From positions 3,929,259 through 3,993,258 of the forward strand of contig CM041551.1 of NCBI GenBank assembly GCA_023238725.1: a DNA stretch of 64,000 nucleotides, in the 5' to 3' direction. This DNA comes from Scortum barcoo. Taxonomy: Eukaryota > Chordata > Actinopteri > Centrarchiformes > Terapontidae. Positions 1-13,100 of the stretch are shown here, in pieces. The notes beneath the pieces are model-generated. The model was not told the origin of the DNA. It made no database searches and was given only the letters and a program-made list of their open reading frames with translations. The first letter of the stretch is position 1. Each line of letters begins with the position of its first letter. The translations under genes and the position numbers were made by a program.

Positions 1-2790
1 TTATTAAAGATGTTCGTGTAGATGCTTTAAATCCCTCCTACTTAAGCAAAACATCAATTGAGAAGAATGCTGGCTTATTTGGAGAGGGCGGAGAGCCTGG
101 ATGTGTTTGGGTATAGTTGTGTATTGTTTCAGCTGGGTGGAATACGGCCGGTGAAAACACGGCTCATTCCTCGCAAGCCTTGAATGATAATCCCGGTTAT
201 CTGAGCCGACTGTGTTTCCTTTTGACTCAAAGATTAGGTTGACACCATTCTAGTAGATATTTCAAAGTATAAAACAATGGTTAGATAAATTCTACACACA
301 CACACACACCCTTTACTAACTGAGACAGGTAACGCTATTGTGCAGCAGTCTCAAATAATAAGGCCTTTGTTCACAGCAGATGAAAATCTGTGGAATCATT
401 ATGAAGATTTATTTCTCTAAAAATTGGAGAAATGTAGCCATTTTTCCCTAAAACACATACACATATCTGCAATGAGAAAACTGGTTTGAGTGAGCTTCAC
501 CTTCGAGACAACAGCTTTTCTTTCTGCTCAGTTTTTACTCCCTTTATTTACAGGCTTTGGGTACGATCACTGAATGTGTGAATGAGCCAAATTATTTTGA
601 GTATTTCTTCACCTTCTGATGACTCAGCACCATAAAAACCTCTGCTGCATTAGCTCTCAGCAGATCCCTTTTGCACTGTAACCACAGACATGCAGACAAC
701 GATCAGATACTGTTGATACCGAAGAGAACATTTTAATGTGACGATTACTGAGCAAGATAAGTTAAAAAGGAGTATAAATCTATCCTAAATTGACATCTTA
801 GTGTAGACACTAACCCTGAGAATGGTGTAGTTTTTCTTGAATGCCACTATTTTAAAAATAAAGAACTTCTGTTGTAGCTGATTGTGCTATAAATGCTATG
901 CAGCTTTCCAGGGGACTGCTCTCTGTGCTCGCTTCAGGTTCAAGTGCTTGAAAAGATTTCTGTCAAACTGAAGATCTTTGGAAAGCTGTAGGAGGCTCAC
1001 ACACTGTATCGTAATGTTTTTACCAAATGTTCAGGTGGTGAGCAAAGTGTTATTATGACCAACAGTCATAGAGGTAAAAAATGTCAGAATAACACCCGAG
1101 TTGACAAATACCAGGATTTTTCTTTAAGTAAGAATGTGAAACAAAACCAGATGCGGCAGTAAAGGTTAATTAGCTGATGGTGTGAAAACAACAAAAGCAT
1201 TTGTCCTCTGGGGGCCACCATCTGAGGTTATTGTCAGGTCTGATATAGAGTTCTCCAAAAGCCGGACCTGTAGTCCTTTTACACCTCAACCTTTACATAG
1301 TGGCATGTGGGCCGACGGGGGCCCAACTGCCTCAATACATTCGTCATTCCAGACACACAGACATAAAAACCTCCACAATGATCACAGATGTGGCAGAGCC
1401 TTTGATGCTGGCTGTAATCTACAGAAACACTATGGCTGCTATAGCCGTGAGGGACTGCGCCACGAATTCCTCGGCACCGTGGCCCGTGTGTGCGTTGATG
1501 AGGCTGTAAAAGCGGCTTGACACTGATAAAACATGAGGATAAAATGATTTCATGATTCAGTGGAGTGTCATTCAGGCTCTGAAGTGAGGGGAGCCTTTTA
1601 TGTGAAGGTATCAAAGGTGTGAAGCACAAAGACTGTTTAACACTGTCTGTGCAAAGAGAAACTAAGTTGTCAATGGGAACGCTCGGCTCTGACAAATCCG
1701 GCTTTCACCTGAGGTGTGGGTCAAACCTCACACTTGCACATTACAAATGAATGAGGGATCATTCACTAGCTGACCGGAGCAGATGTCAGTCAAACAGGAA
1801 TACGTGACTCCATGTCTTTAAACGCTGAAACACCCAGTGTGGTAACCAGAGAGGCATCAGAGGCAGAGCATATGTCCACATCGAGGTATAGGATTAACTT
1901 CGATTCCTGGGATTACGGTGAGCCCAAAAGGAAATGTGTCACTCTTTAACTGCCTGCATTACATCACACTACACATGCGCGTGCGTGCGTGCGCAATTGT
2001 TTAAGTCTTAACATCCCCCCAACAGTTGCCCACGTACCATGCCTTCACCCTGCCTGCTGAGAGACTCGAGCTGTAACTAAAGCCCCACTGAGAGGGGCTT
2101 AAGAAACACAGCATTAAAAAACAGATGGAGAATCAGAAATTAGGTGAGGCCCTGGCTGCAAACAGTAGACTTAACAAAAGGACGTGACAATAAGCCAATT
2201 ATCTCCTGAACATCAACAAGAATGAGCATACAGCAAGCTTAGTCTGTAATTCAGTTGTGAGGAGGAAACAGGGAGCAAAGGGCTGCTACACTGACACATC
2301 TGAACCCTCAAACACATTTCACACAAATACAGGTACGAGAACACGCCCTCCTCCCTCCAAAACCAAGTCTAACAGTCCATGTAGAAAAGCCTGGCACTGT
2401 GGGACACTTGTTGTGGATTCCCAGTCAGTTTGGCTTGGAGAATCCTGATTTCAACACTAGCTCAGAAAATATTTCATGGACCTGTCAGTGGTGCACACTG
2501 ATCTATCACCTAACAGGTTGTGCACAATAGGGCTGGATGATATGCATATAAGCAAAGATAGAATGTAAATATAAGCAGGACTTCAATGAAATCATCTGGT
2601 CACTTTTAAATGATGGTGTGACTTGGTGATCTGACTTTAGGCTGACTAAAGCTAGTTAGACATGATTGTAGGTTAGGTTATTTGGACAATTTAGACAATT
2701 TACTTATTTTATAAAAATGATAAGAGTGAATTTAGGTTGATAAGAGATTCATAACGTCGGTAGTTCAAAAAATGTAGTAGTTGGATAAAG
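1..2790. other. noncoding stretch, no gene recognised
   Basis: AT-rich vertebrate-type intergenic or intronic sequence with a short CA run near 295-309. Open frames at 1,182-1,695 overlap on both strands, have no recognisable domain and no convincing splice context, so I do not call them genes. The block at about 1,290-1,510 is less AT-rich than its surroundings and could be a conserved noncoding element, but this cannot be judged without alignment. Confidence 0.6.
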
Positions 2791-3121
2791 CCTATGAATG
2801 CAACCATAAATGCAACTACATTTCACCAAGTCACAGTGAAGCCTAGAAATAGCTTCTTTGCTGAAACAGCCCCCTGCACTGTTGAGAGTCCCTTATCTCT
2901 GCTACGTAGTGTCCTTGGAGGCTACAGCTGCAGTGCAAGGACAGCTGGGTGGAAAGCAGGACAGCGAGCAGAGAGGAAAGAGAGTCTGCAGTGTGTTGCC
3001 TGCCAACTTCCAGGAGCTCTGATTCCCGGCCCCACAACCAGAGTAACCTGTCCCCAAAAGCTCCAAAGCCTTCACACCTCCCTCTGCACCGAGCCGCAGA
3101 GCCTCCAGTCGCTGCGCTTAC

Positions 3122-3179
3122 CTTGGCTGCAAAACTTGACATGAGTCAGGTAATTCGAGATCCATGGGTTCCGGTACAT
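3122..3179 (-). CDS. candidate first coding exon, unknown gene
   Basis: I do not recognise the product. On the minus strand an ATG with A at -3 opens a frame reading MYRNPWISNYLTHVKFCSQ and then reaches a good splice donor (CCAAG followed by GTAAGCG; the intron begins at 3,121). The frame is open upstream of the ATG as well, so the true start could be further 5'. The exon would end in phase 1 and the gene would continue leftwards out of the window. The upstream 0.8 kb is a purine/pyrimidine-rich leader-like region with long GA repeats. Seen: ATG, open frame and donor. Inferred: that it is a real exon; no downstream exon was found to confirm it. Confidence 0.35.
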
Positions 3180-3310
3180 TTTGGCAACAAAGTCAGCGGG
3201 GGAGAGTGCAAGACAGAAAAGAGGTGAAAGAGATGGAAAGACAAGCTGGAAAAGAGGGGCAGCTGCCTGAGAGGTGATGCAGCTACAAAAACAGTTTCTC
3301 AGTGGTCCGG

Positions 3311-3313
<3 letters not shown>

Positions 3314-3342
<29 letters not shown>
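3314..3342. repeat. (GA)n microsatellite
   Basis: Uninterrupted AG dinucleotide tract, the first of several purine tracts in the 3.2-4.1 kb interval upstream of the candidate minus-strand exon at 3,122-3,179. Confidence 0.95.
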
Positions 3343-3345
<3 letters not shown>

Positions 3346-3702
3346 TCAGGTAGCGTTAGAGAGAGCAGAGGAGAGGAGGGGAGTGGAGAGACGTCCCAGC
3401 CGCAGTGCCGGTGCAAGTAGAGGTGGTCCTGGTGAGGCTGTGGCTGCAGCTCTGCTCCCCTTCAGAGATCCACTCCTCTGCCCTAGTTCCTCGTGCAAAC
3501 TGCCACGGGCCAACCACTGCTCACTACGACAACCTGCAGGGCTAAAAGCTGCTCAGCACAGGCTAAGCTCATTAGCTGAGGGCAGCAAATTAGGCCCCAT
3601 CCCTACTACACCCTACTACAGACTGGAGAAAAGTGTCCTGCATGCATGCCACAGCACAGAATGAGCCTCGCATGCAGAGAGAGAAGAGGGAAAAACGAGA
3701 GA

Positions 3703-3724
3703 GTGTGTGTGTGTGTGTGTGTGT
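3703..3724. repeat. (GT)n microsatellite
   Basis: Short uninterrupted GT tract inside the purine-rich interval. Confidence 0.95.
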
Positions 3725-3851
3725 ACAAGTGAAAAAAGAGAGAAAGAGAGAGAGAGAGATAGTGTAAGGAGTGTCCCAGGAGAGTGCTGCCTTCCCTTGG
3801 CTCGCGCACATGAGCTGGGTGCCAAAGAAACCAGTGCAAAGCAATAGAAAG

Positions 3852-3853
<2 letters not shown>

Positions 3854-3930
<77 letters not shown>
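3854..3930. repeat. long (GA)n microsatellite
   Basis: About 38 uninterrupted GA repeats. A polypurine/polypyrimidine mirror tract of this length can form triplex (H-DNA) structure. It lies 0.7 kb upstream of the candidate minus-strand coding start at 3,179. Confidence 0.97.
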
Positions 3931-3933
<3 letters not shown>

Positions 3934-4438
3934 CAGGCAGGCTGGATGGGAGTGAGAAAAAGGACAAAGTTAAAATGACCCTCTCAGCCAGATGAGAAAT
4001 TCCAGTCATCTCTCAGCAGGGACAAAATAAAAGGAACAGCATGCAGGGAGAGAAAGAGGGGGAGTGGGTGGCTGGGTGGGAGGGACAAAGAGGCCATAAG
4101 AAAGAGAGGATAGTGAAACAAAGTCGGGAAAAGAAGTACGGAGAGAGCGTGCAAACGTGATGAGGCAGACAGAGACTGAGTTCCGAATATCCACTCGTGA
4201 GTAATGGCATCATCATGCTGAACGCTTCCTATAACAGCTGAAAAGGAGGTGCGAGGGGAAGACAAATAGGTTGATTTACTGACAGCGCTACAGTTTTCCT
4301 TTTAAACACACTCATCAAAAGTGTTTGTGAGTCCCACTGCGCACACAAAGCGATATTCCCTCGGAGCCACGCTGGGTGTAAACCTATTTCCTAGCATGAT
4401 TGTCCCATAAGTGAATGCCAAGCACTGGACAAAAGTAG

Positions 4439-4439
<1 letters not shown>

Positions 4440-4472
<33 letters not shown>
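4440..4472. repeat. (CA)n microsatellite
   Basis: Uninterrupted CA tract. The next 300 bases (4,500-4,760) are relatively GC- and CpG-rich but show no clear exon. Confidence 0.95.
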
Positions 4473-4475
<3 letters not shown>

Positions 4476-4760
4476 CAGCCATGCATCAATGTGACGATGA
4501 CTTGCTTATCATTGCACTGAGAGGGCAGCGCAGCGAGGCTGGCGCAGAGCCCAACTGTGCTTTTCAGATGCTGCTGGGAAAACAGTGAGCCGTATCTTAT
4601 CTTTCTGCAGCATACAGAGCAAACACTGTCACCGCCTCAGCACCCCGGCTTCAACAGAAAGCAGGGCCGCTAGACGGAAGCGGCTGCAAACATCGGCTTC
4701 TCGTTGCGGTGGCTGCAGGATGCAGGAGAAGCAATCAAGAGGAGGCGATGGGAAGAACGC

Positions 4761-7700
4761 TGCTCCCTCGCTGTGATTTTCAGAATACACAGATCTCACG
4801 GCATTTCCTCTAAACTAAACACTTGCGCCAGGTTGTTGGAGCGTTTCAAAAGCAACAACACAAACCAGACTTATCACATCATAACATTTGTCAGATCACA
4901 TAAATCTGTGCAGCCTCACCATCAAGGGCTACACAGGTGTGTTAAGATGTAGCCTGACTGACTGACTTGGGTGTGTAAAACTTTAGAGGTGGCGTGTTTG
5001 GATCCTTCTGTGAGATGAGGACATCTGGAACTGCACACATACACACGCACAAGCATACATCACAAGCCTGCCAATTCACACTGATGGTGAGTGGATGGGA
5101 AGAGAGAAGAGCACTCCCTGCACGCAACACCCAAACTGTGTTACTTTCAGCACCAGCGTTCAGGGGTGGAACTGTAATTCATCAAGATACTGCCAGACAT
5201 GATGATTCAGAAAGTAATCTATTATTAAAGAAGCAACTATTAATGGTTATTTGACTTTAGTGGGTGACTGTGTTCTCTCAAAAACTTAACATTCATGTGT
5301 GTCTTTGCAGAGAGCCTGGGTGAGGACTGAGCTGCTGTGGAGTCAAGAACCTGACAGGTGACATGGATATAAATGTTTAACAGGAGACTCTGAGCCCTGT
5401 TTAGTTCTGATGTTGGACTTGTAAACACTTAAAGAAACTCTTCTTTGTTACTTCACTTTGTTGGAGGCGGACAGCGATTCCAGTTATTACTTCCCCCATA
5501 CGTAATCTATTAAGCTTTTTAATTATCTGCCTTCAAGCAGCTACCATTTTGTGGTCTTTCAAAAAAAACAAAAAAAGCATGTCTTTGAACTTCTGATATC
5601 TATTCTAACTGTACAAGCAATATTTCTAAATGGATTGTGGTAACTATTTAATCACACCAAAACACTCTGTGAAGCACCTTTAATGGCATAAAATACTATC
5701 ACTCATTATATTAATTAAACGCCAAACAAAGAGGCCAAAGTGTCATGTTCACCCCTGCACATACCACCTACCATCTGTCTGATGTGTATGTAATGTTTGT
5801 TTCTTTGACTCATCTGCTACAGGGATGACATCAGACCTACAAACCACCTGACGGCTTCTACCCTGTTATTAGGAACAATGAGTCTTTACTGCCAACAATG
5901 GGCAAGACCTTACAGGTCGCTGCTGTGATGTAATGTAGGTCTTGTTCTCTAATCTTCGTGGTGGATTGCAGGATTTGTTCAGACAGTGACAAAGCCCCCT
6001 AAAGAAGAGACAGGTGAATCAACAAAGAAGCATTCGCAGTAGCAAAAAAATGCACATATAAACTTGAAAGAAACAGTATTTATTTGGCATTCAGCACTGT
6101 GCTAACGTATTGAGTGATAATTGGTAAGTATGCTGCAGCAGATATGAGGAATGCGAGCATTTGTAGTGCTGCATTAAGAGGGATTACTTTTGCTACACAT
6201 CACAGGGAGCTGCACTTCAAATAGACTGAGGGAAACCAGCTGAGTTTGCTGATGTTGATTAAAAACTTAAATAATATAACTTTATATTTAATTTGGCAGA
6301 CACTGGGTAGAGGAGTTTTCAAACTATAATTCTTAACTATGTATTATCCTCTAAATCTTATTTGACAGAGACAAACCTTCCCATAAGAGAAGCATCTACT
6401 TTGTTTAGAAACTCGGTGGGATCTGATTTAGATTTGCTTCTGTAAATGCTTACACATTGACCATAAACCAGCCTGAAAAGTTAAAGGAGTGACAGCACAG
6501 AGAGCAGAAACTGAGTCAAAGGTCATTGAGAATGAAAATTAAAGCCATCTCTGTCGCCACACGGCAAAACTTGACATAGTGGTGGAACAGACATGTCCCA
6601 GGAAACCTTTTAAGGAGCGCATTCCATGAAACTACACTCAGATCTACAATGGTTTTGAAGCATTACAGTCCCAATATTTTGGGATTAAATCTGACAGCTG
6701 ACAATAATTTGTGCTGATGTTCACAGGCTTTAGTGGTGACATTTTCATGCCAAAACATACAAGCATTTGGTGTTAGCCCCAAACTTTTGTTCTTGTGAAA
6801 TACCATTTAGACCATATGACACCCAGGATAGCAACAACAAATCAACACATTTTCATGTGGGATTCCACTGAATTCATGATTTACAAACACCTTAGGTTCA
6901 GAGACTGCCAGACCAAGAGAGCTGCTGAAGTAAAAGGGAAGCACTGAAAGAGTTTGAAGTGTCAATTGAGTGCCAGTATCTAAAGGAGTTTGGGTGTCAC
7001 AGTTAGACTGTTGCAGCTGACAGAGACTGAAAACATTTACAGTGTAATTGGTGAAAAAATGAGAAATTTGAGTTTGAGTTTGGATTTCAGTGCTGAAAGT
7101 TGAACAGTTGGAGAAAAAGAGCTGAAAACAGGTGAACTGGTGAACAGCTGAAGTATAAGAAACGCAAGCAACTAAAACATGTCGATGCCTAAACCCTGGA
7201 AGGAACTGAAATGTCAATTGATGTGCAATCGCTCAAAGCCATTTAACAAACCCTGTGGACAGCTGGATTTTCTATCCGTATGTACACAGAAAATAGTTGA
7301 GCAAACATTTACAAAGAAAGAGTTGAACGCAGCTAAACTGTCAGTTAAGGAAAGGAAAGGAAAACAGTCACTGACAAACAACTGTCAATTTAGTGTAAGA
7401 GATGAAATCACTTGAACCGTCATTTAAAGAGATGAAAGCAGTTTTAGTAAATTTAAACAGTGAAATATGTTAGTTGAATCATAAATGATAAAAGAAACTC
7501 AAACTTCAGTTATAGTTGAAAATTGGTTTGAGTTTGCGTGTGTCAGTTATCACGAGCCAAAAAGTTAATTTGTTGAATAAATGTTAATTAGCTTACCACT
7601 ATATCAGCCTGATATTGTTATTCTAACATGTCAAACACCACAACGAAGGCCTTTAGGTTCTTGAAATTAAACAGCACCAAGAGCAAGGCAGGTTATGTTT

Positions 7701-10068
7701 CATATCATAAGAGAGCCACACCTCTCCACTAATCATCCCGCCAGGTGTTCAGTCAGCTATACATTCAGAGGGGACGCTATTGCAGCCTGGACAGGCTCAC
7801 ATGTGCAGCCAGTCAGTGGGTCATTATGAGATAAACACTTCCAGACAGTCCATGTTTGCACTTTAAATGACCTCTAGCTCGCTGAGGCATCCCGACAGGT
7901 CTGTTAGGAGAGAAGAGCTTAATGGCCGCATCACCTTCATGGTCTGAAAATCATTCAGAAGAGGAGGAATGCTGAGAAAGAGGGAGAAATAAGCATTAGC
8001 AGGGCTTGTCTCCTGGTCTGGCCTCTTTCACAATCATCTTAGAAATAAAGTCCAGATTTATGGTGTCCCCTAGGAAAGATATCCGTCTTGTCTGGCAAGC
8101 GAGAGGTGGAGGGCTCCAGTACGCACGGCCACGCCGTCTCTGCAGACAAATAACAGAGTCTGAGCCTCTACACCATGGCCATAAATTCAGATGGGGGGGT
8201 AGAGAGTGAAAGGTAAAGATATTCATATGCACACATAAAGGGAGTCAGAGGGAGGAAAACTGATGCTTAAACTCCATTTGCAATGTTGTTTGATGTGTTT
8301 TACTAGGGTTGATGGGATTTCAGTACAAAGCAAACAGAACGGGCCCCTCAACCTTCAAAGAGTAAAAATGGTGTTTTAGGGAAACTAAATCTTTTTTTCC
8401 CAACTTGTCATTGACAACTCTGTGGATTCTAGGTATGATCTTCATCATGAATTCAAAAGCCCTGCTGTTATACTTACACCAGTCTTCTGCTTATCAAGGA
8501 AACTGTCAAGAGAGATCTCTTGTATAGTTATGCAGATGATTTAGCGACATGTATGCACATCAGTACGTGTGTCGGGATTATTACCATTACACATCAGAAA
8601 GTTAAACAAGTGTAAGACTGAAATGTTAATTAAAACCCAAATAATGAAAGCAGTTTAAAATTCACTTAAAGTTGAAAAGCTGCGGACACCTGAAGTAATG
8701 TAATATTAATATGGTGTGTGGCTCAAACAAAGATGTGTTGGCCTTGTGTTCTACTCCATTTCTCAATAAAAAGCATAAAAGATGAAAGCAAAACGTAATC
8801 TTAAGAGATGTCGATGAAAGCAGCTGTGAGTGTGTCCTACTCTCCCCACTGACTATTGCTGAACTCTACAGAAGATCAGTTAATACAAGAGGCATTGAGA
8901 GGTGCTGTATGACCTGCTGTCACTCACCAGAATCTGATTTCCCCACACGGGTCCATGAAGCTAGATGACAAAACTGTCAGATGACTGAGTTACCTGTTGG
9001 TCCATATGACTTTGTGTTTACAGCTCTTTTGCAGCTCATTTGTTAAAAAGTCAATGTGAACATGAAATTGAAATTGAAATTAATATTAATAGGAAACCAT
9101 GTATCTATTTTTTTCCCTGGACCAGATCAAATAAAGCAAACTACAGATGTGAAAGCAGAAGTAATTAAAACTCAAAAGTCTTTATGTCAATTAAACTTGA
9201 GTTTAGTTCTCAGGGTTTCCATTTCAGAATCCAGATATTTTATAAACTTCCTAACAGATTCAAAATAGCACTGATCATCTTAACAATCTGACTGTCCTCT
9301 GAATCGGCTACTTGCCTACCTTAGATATCATTGTGCATACTGTCTGTACCTTTAATGGCACCCTGACCCCAGCACAGCCTCTGAGATCAGATATGGCAGA
9401 CCTCAGACTTCAAGACACACTCCTAGACAAGAGCTTCAAACCTCGTTATCGACTTCCTTTCATGACTGCCTCAAGTCTTTGAACGTTTACAGTCGCACCG
9501 CAAATAGACACGCCAAGACAACGCTGACCTTCTCTGGCCATTGTACAGTGCATCAACACACAGAAACTCACACACACCTCGGCATGGCTTTCCCAAAATA
9601 AAACAGATAAGAGGTCTTAAGTAGAGGACTCCAAGTGGGACTCACCAAGAGGTCTGGCTCTGCATGCCTCCTGGTCTATAGTGGTCTTAAATTTGGCTGT
9701 GGGCATCAGCTATACCTCAGTTAGACCAATGCAAAGACTGTGGTAGTCTTCTTTGTCTGGTCTTTACAAAAGGAGATGGAAGAAAAATTCCTTCCAAAGA
9801 TATTCCTAAACTGTTAAATACCGCCAGTCTCTGATGTTCAATCTTCTTCGCCTGAATAAATGAGTAACTAAATACTGGCTGTGGATGTGAACGGTGGACT
9901 GCACACTTTCCATAACTGCGATCATGATTAATTTTTAATCATATAAACCAATATAGCGCCATCTGTTCCTCAATGATGATGTGACCCTTGAGGCATGTGA
10001 TGCACCTTGAAACCCTGAAACCCTGATTCAAACGGAGCCCTGGGGGAAAATATATACCAAAATATATA

Positions 10069-10072
<4 letters not shown>
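4761..10072. other. noncoding stretch, no gene recognised
   Basis: AT-rich sequence with scattered short open frames that show no family similarity. The interval 7,000-7,500 is rich in short words related to 'gttgaa' and 'cagtt' and reads like an old degenerate tandem repeat, without a clear period by eye. No RNA gene was seen. Confidence 0.55.

Positions 10073-10116
<44 letters not shown>
10073..10116. repeat. (CA)n microsatellite
   Basis: Twenty-two uninterrupted CA repeats, flanked on the left by a short alternating 'tatatacgcg' tract. Confidence 0.97.
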
Positions 10117-10118
<2 letters not shown>

Positions 10119-13100
10119 CTTCAGCTGTTAAATAAACACACGTGTGTGTGCTGCAGAACAATACACACGGCACATCTGGTCAAGAGGGAGAGAGCTGCAG
10201 GACCAGGATTCCTCATCCATCCCATTTGCCAGGGAATTTGTTTCCATCCACGGGTGCCGCGGACACCTTTCCAAGAACTGTCATCCTGGAGGAGGGGAAC
10301 GCTTAAAGGGGATGGGGAGACGGTGGTGGAAAGCTCGTGTCTCTCATTTTCCCTCCAGAGTCGACAAAGTGTGAGGCGAGCCAGCTGTGGAGGCTGCCAT
10401 TGGTGAGCTGAACCAAATGTAGCTGGAGCGATCGTGCCTGGCAGGATACACCAATTTCCAGAGTAAAAACTGGGAACTCGGTGAACTATGAGCTCCCTCG
10501 TGCATGTCCGCTATGGTTAAATAAACATATTATCAATGGTAGAAGTTATCTATGGTCGATCAGTTAAGAACATTTAATCAGCCAGAGAATACATCAACTT
10601 TTCACCATACTCCTCCCCTGATTTCAGGTGGTAAATCTGCCACTGCTACGGACCATTACATGAAAACTAGTGTGACATTATCATTAATGGCCCTTATTTC
10701 TTCTCAAATGTTCCCTGGACATCTTTTTCATTAAACACTACAAACCATGATGATTCTTCCTTTCCACAGTTACGTTTCATCCAAAGTTAATCCAGGACTT
10801 GTCGACGATGAGATGGTCTGTTCTCTCTCACTTTCGGTCCTTTTCTTCCAGCTACTTTTCCTCTACTAAAACCATGTGCTGCAGATCAAACCCAGCGTCT
10901 GGACAGAAAATGACGAGCCAGTCCAGCCAGACATCGAGCAGAATAAGAGACAATTTTAAGGGACGGTCCAAAAAGCAGTCAATATGAAACATGTTCTAAG
11001 GGCCAGAACTTGGTTTGGAGAAAGTTTGTGATTTTAATATTGGTATAAGGAAAACAACACCACTAATACTGAGGGATTCTGGGTAGAAAAACACTGTTAT
11101 CCTAACTTACAACAACTAATTAATGAGCAACGTAAGTCTCTAAAGAAATGGTGAGAAATGCTTGTGAAATATTTTTGATGTATTTGTGTCACTTTCATCT
11201 CTCAATTTCTTTGTGTTTCTTGTGGGTTTAACGAAATCATGTACGCCATCCACAGTCTGTAATGAATGTCAGCTTGTGTCAGAGCTCAAGTCTGAGGTCA
11301 ACATCAAGGGCAGAGACCCCAGCTCAAAGTCCTACATGCTATTTGTGGCTCTTCATATATCACCACTAATTCGTTTTTAAACTGGGCTGGTGGTTTTAAA
11401 ATAAAGGAAAAGCTGTCATGGAGTAAATAAGCACTTAAGACCCACCATGTAAGACCACCAGGACTAAGCCTCCACCAACACCAAGGTTCGCTACAGAAAG
11501 CCTGGAGCGGGTTCATGTGAGTCCGTAGACAGGGACACTTTAGTCTCATCCTGCCTTCAGACTGATTAACAAAGACCCAGTTACAGCAGACAGGAAAGTC
11601 ATTAACCTAACTAACACATTTAGCGACTGTTTTGTTTCTGTTTTGGTCTTTCAGCCCACAGTTTTTTTTCCCAATTTAGTCCTTCATAGCTATCATCAAC
11701 ACCTTTTGAAGGCACTTTTATCTAAAAAGCTCTGACGATCCCAGTGTTTTCTAACTTTGTCTACTGTTTGCCATTGAGAAAGTAGTAAATAGCTGCTGAA
11801 CATTGTGGAACTTTTAGCAGCTAAAGAGGCAGATGTTTCACTTTGTGAAGAACAAAACAGAGCTGGACTTACATTTGTCAGGAAATAACCCTAATTTTGT
11901 GGGGATTATTTTATATTATTACTATACTATTCAAAATTCAAATATACATGTGGCTCTACTGCTGCCAAAACACTAACAAGAGGCTACAACTCACATTTCA
12001 CTGTGCAACCCTGTGTTGTAAAATGACAAATAAATGAACTGTGACACTTAAAATGATGCTGATGTTGCTCTAAAACACCAACTCTCTGTTAAGACATCAG
12101 AATAATTAACTCTGTCACTACTGAGTTCAAAGCTTGCTCTGCTGCCCCAAAGAAAATGTAATAGTGCTTAGTGGTAATGCTTTAACAGAAATATATTCAG
12201 GAATATGCACCATGAATGCACAGTATCAAGTGCCCCAAAGGTATAAATACAGGAGCCACCTTAGAGTTCTGCAGTTATTGAATTGAAATTAATCAAATTA
12301 CCACAAACTAGACAATAAACCTTGGGCCTTTGGGGCCCCTGAGGGACTGAGGGTCAGATGTAGTTTCCCACTTAATTTTGGTAATCCAGCATTATTAGCT
12401 GGAGAAAACATTTGTAGAAATCATTGTGGATTCTGTGAGATAGAGATGGACGTATTCATTCAATAATAAAAGTTGTTAGCTGAGGGCCTGTGGTTCATAT
12501 GCAAATATTACACTGTTCTGCAAACTGATACAAGCTAAAGGAATGTAATTGGCAGGATGTGAAGTCTACTACAGAACAAACAGAAACAACACACTGCATG
12601 TCCAGCTACGGCGACAGAGCAGAAAGCAAAACAAAGTCTTATGTCAGTAAACCCTATTTAACACATCCACCCCGAGTTTGGTCTACCCTGGCTGTTAACA
12701 AGAGGATGTCCAGGCTAAAATAAGGCTTTGGACAGCAGCTTGAGACATGTTCAGTCGTGGTGCCACTATCTGTGAGACATTATTCCACATGCAGGCTCAA
12801 ACATTTGTCTCTGTTTGTCTGTATTCTGTTCAGGCTGCAAACACACTGCTAAGCAAACTGACAAGAACTAACTCTCCAACTTAACAGGTGAATAACCCAT
12901 CAGAGCCTGAGCTGAACTCACCAAAAGGAAAAAGAAATGCTTTAATTGGAGCTCTCCAAATGATTTCCTGGACCCAAACACAGGACAGATACATCAATAC
13001 TCTGACACATGAACACAGGGCATGTCCTCTTAACCCCAGTAAGAGATAAACTGTCCTGGATCTGAGCCAGGCAAATCACAGCGATAACCCCCCCACAGCA

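Noticed and set aside
3590..4265. Overlapping minus-strand frames rich in LSLSLS, and the plus-strand ERERER frame
   Set aside because: They are translations of the GA/CT microsatellites and have no domain content.
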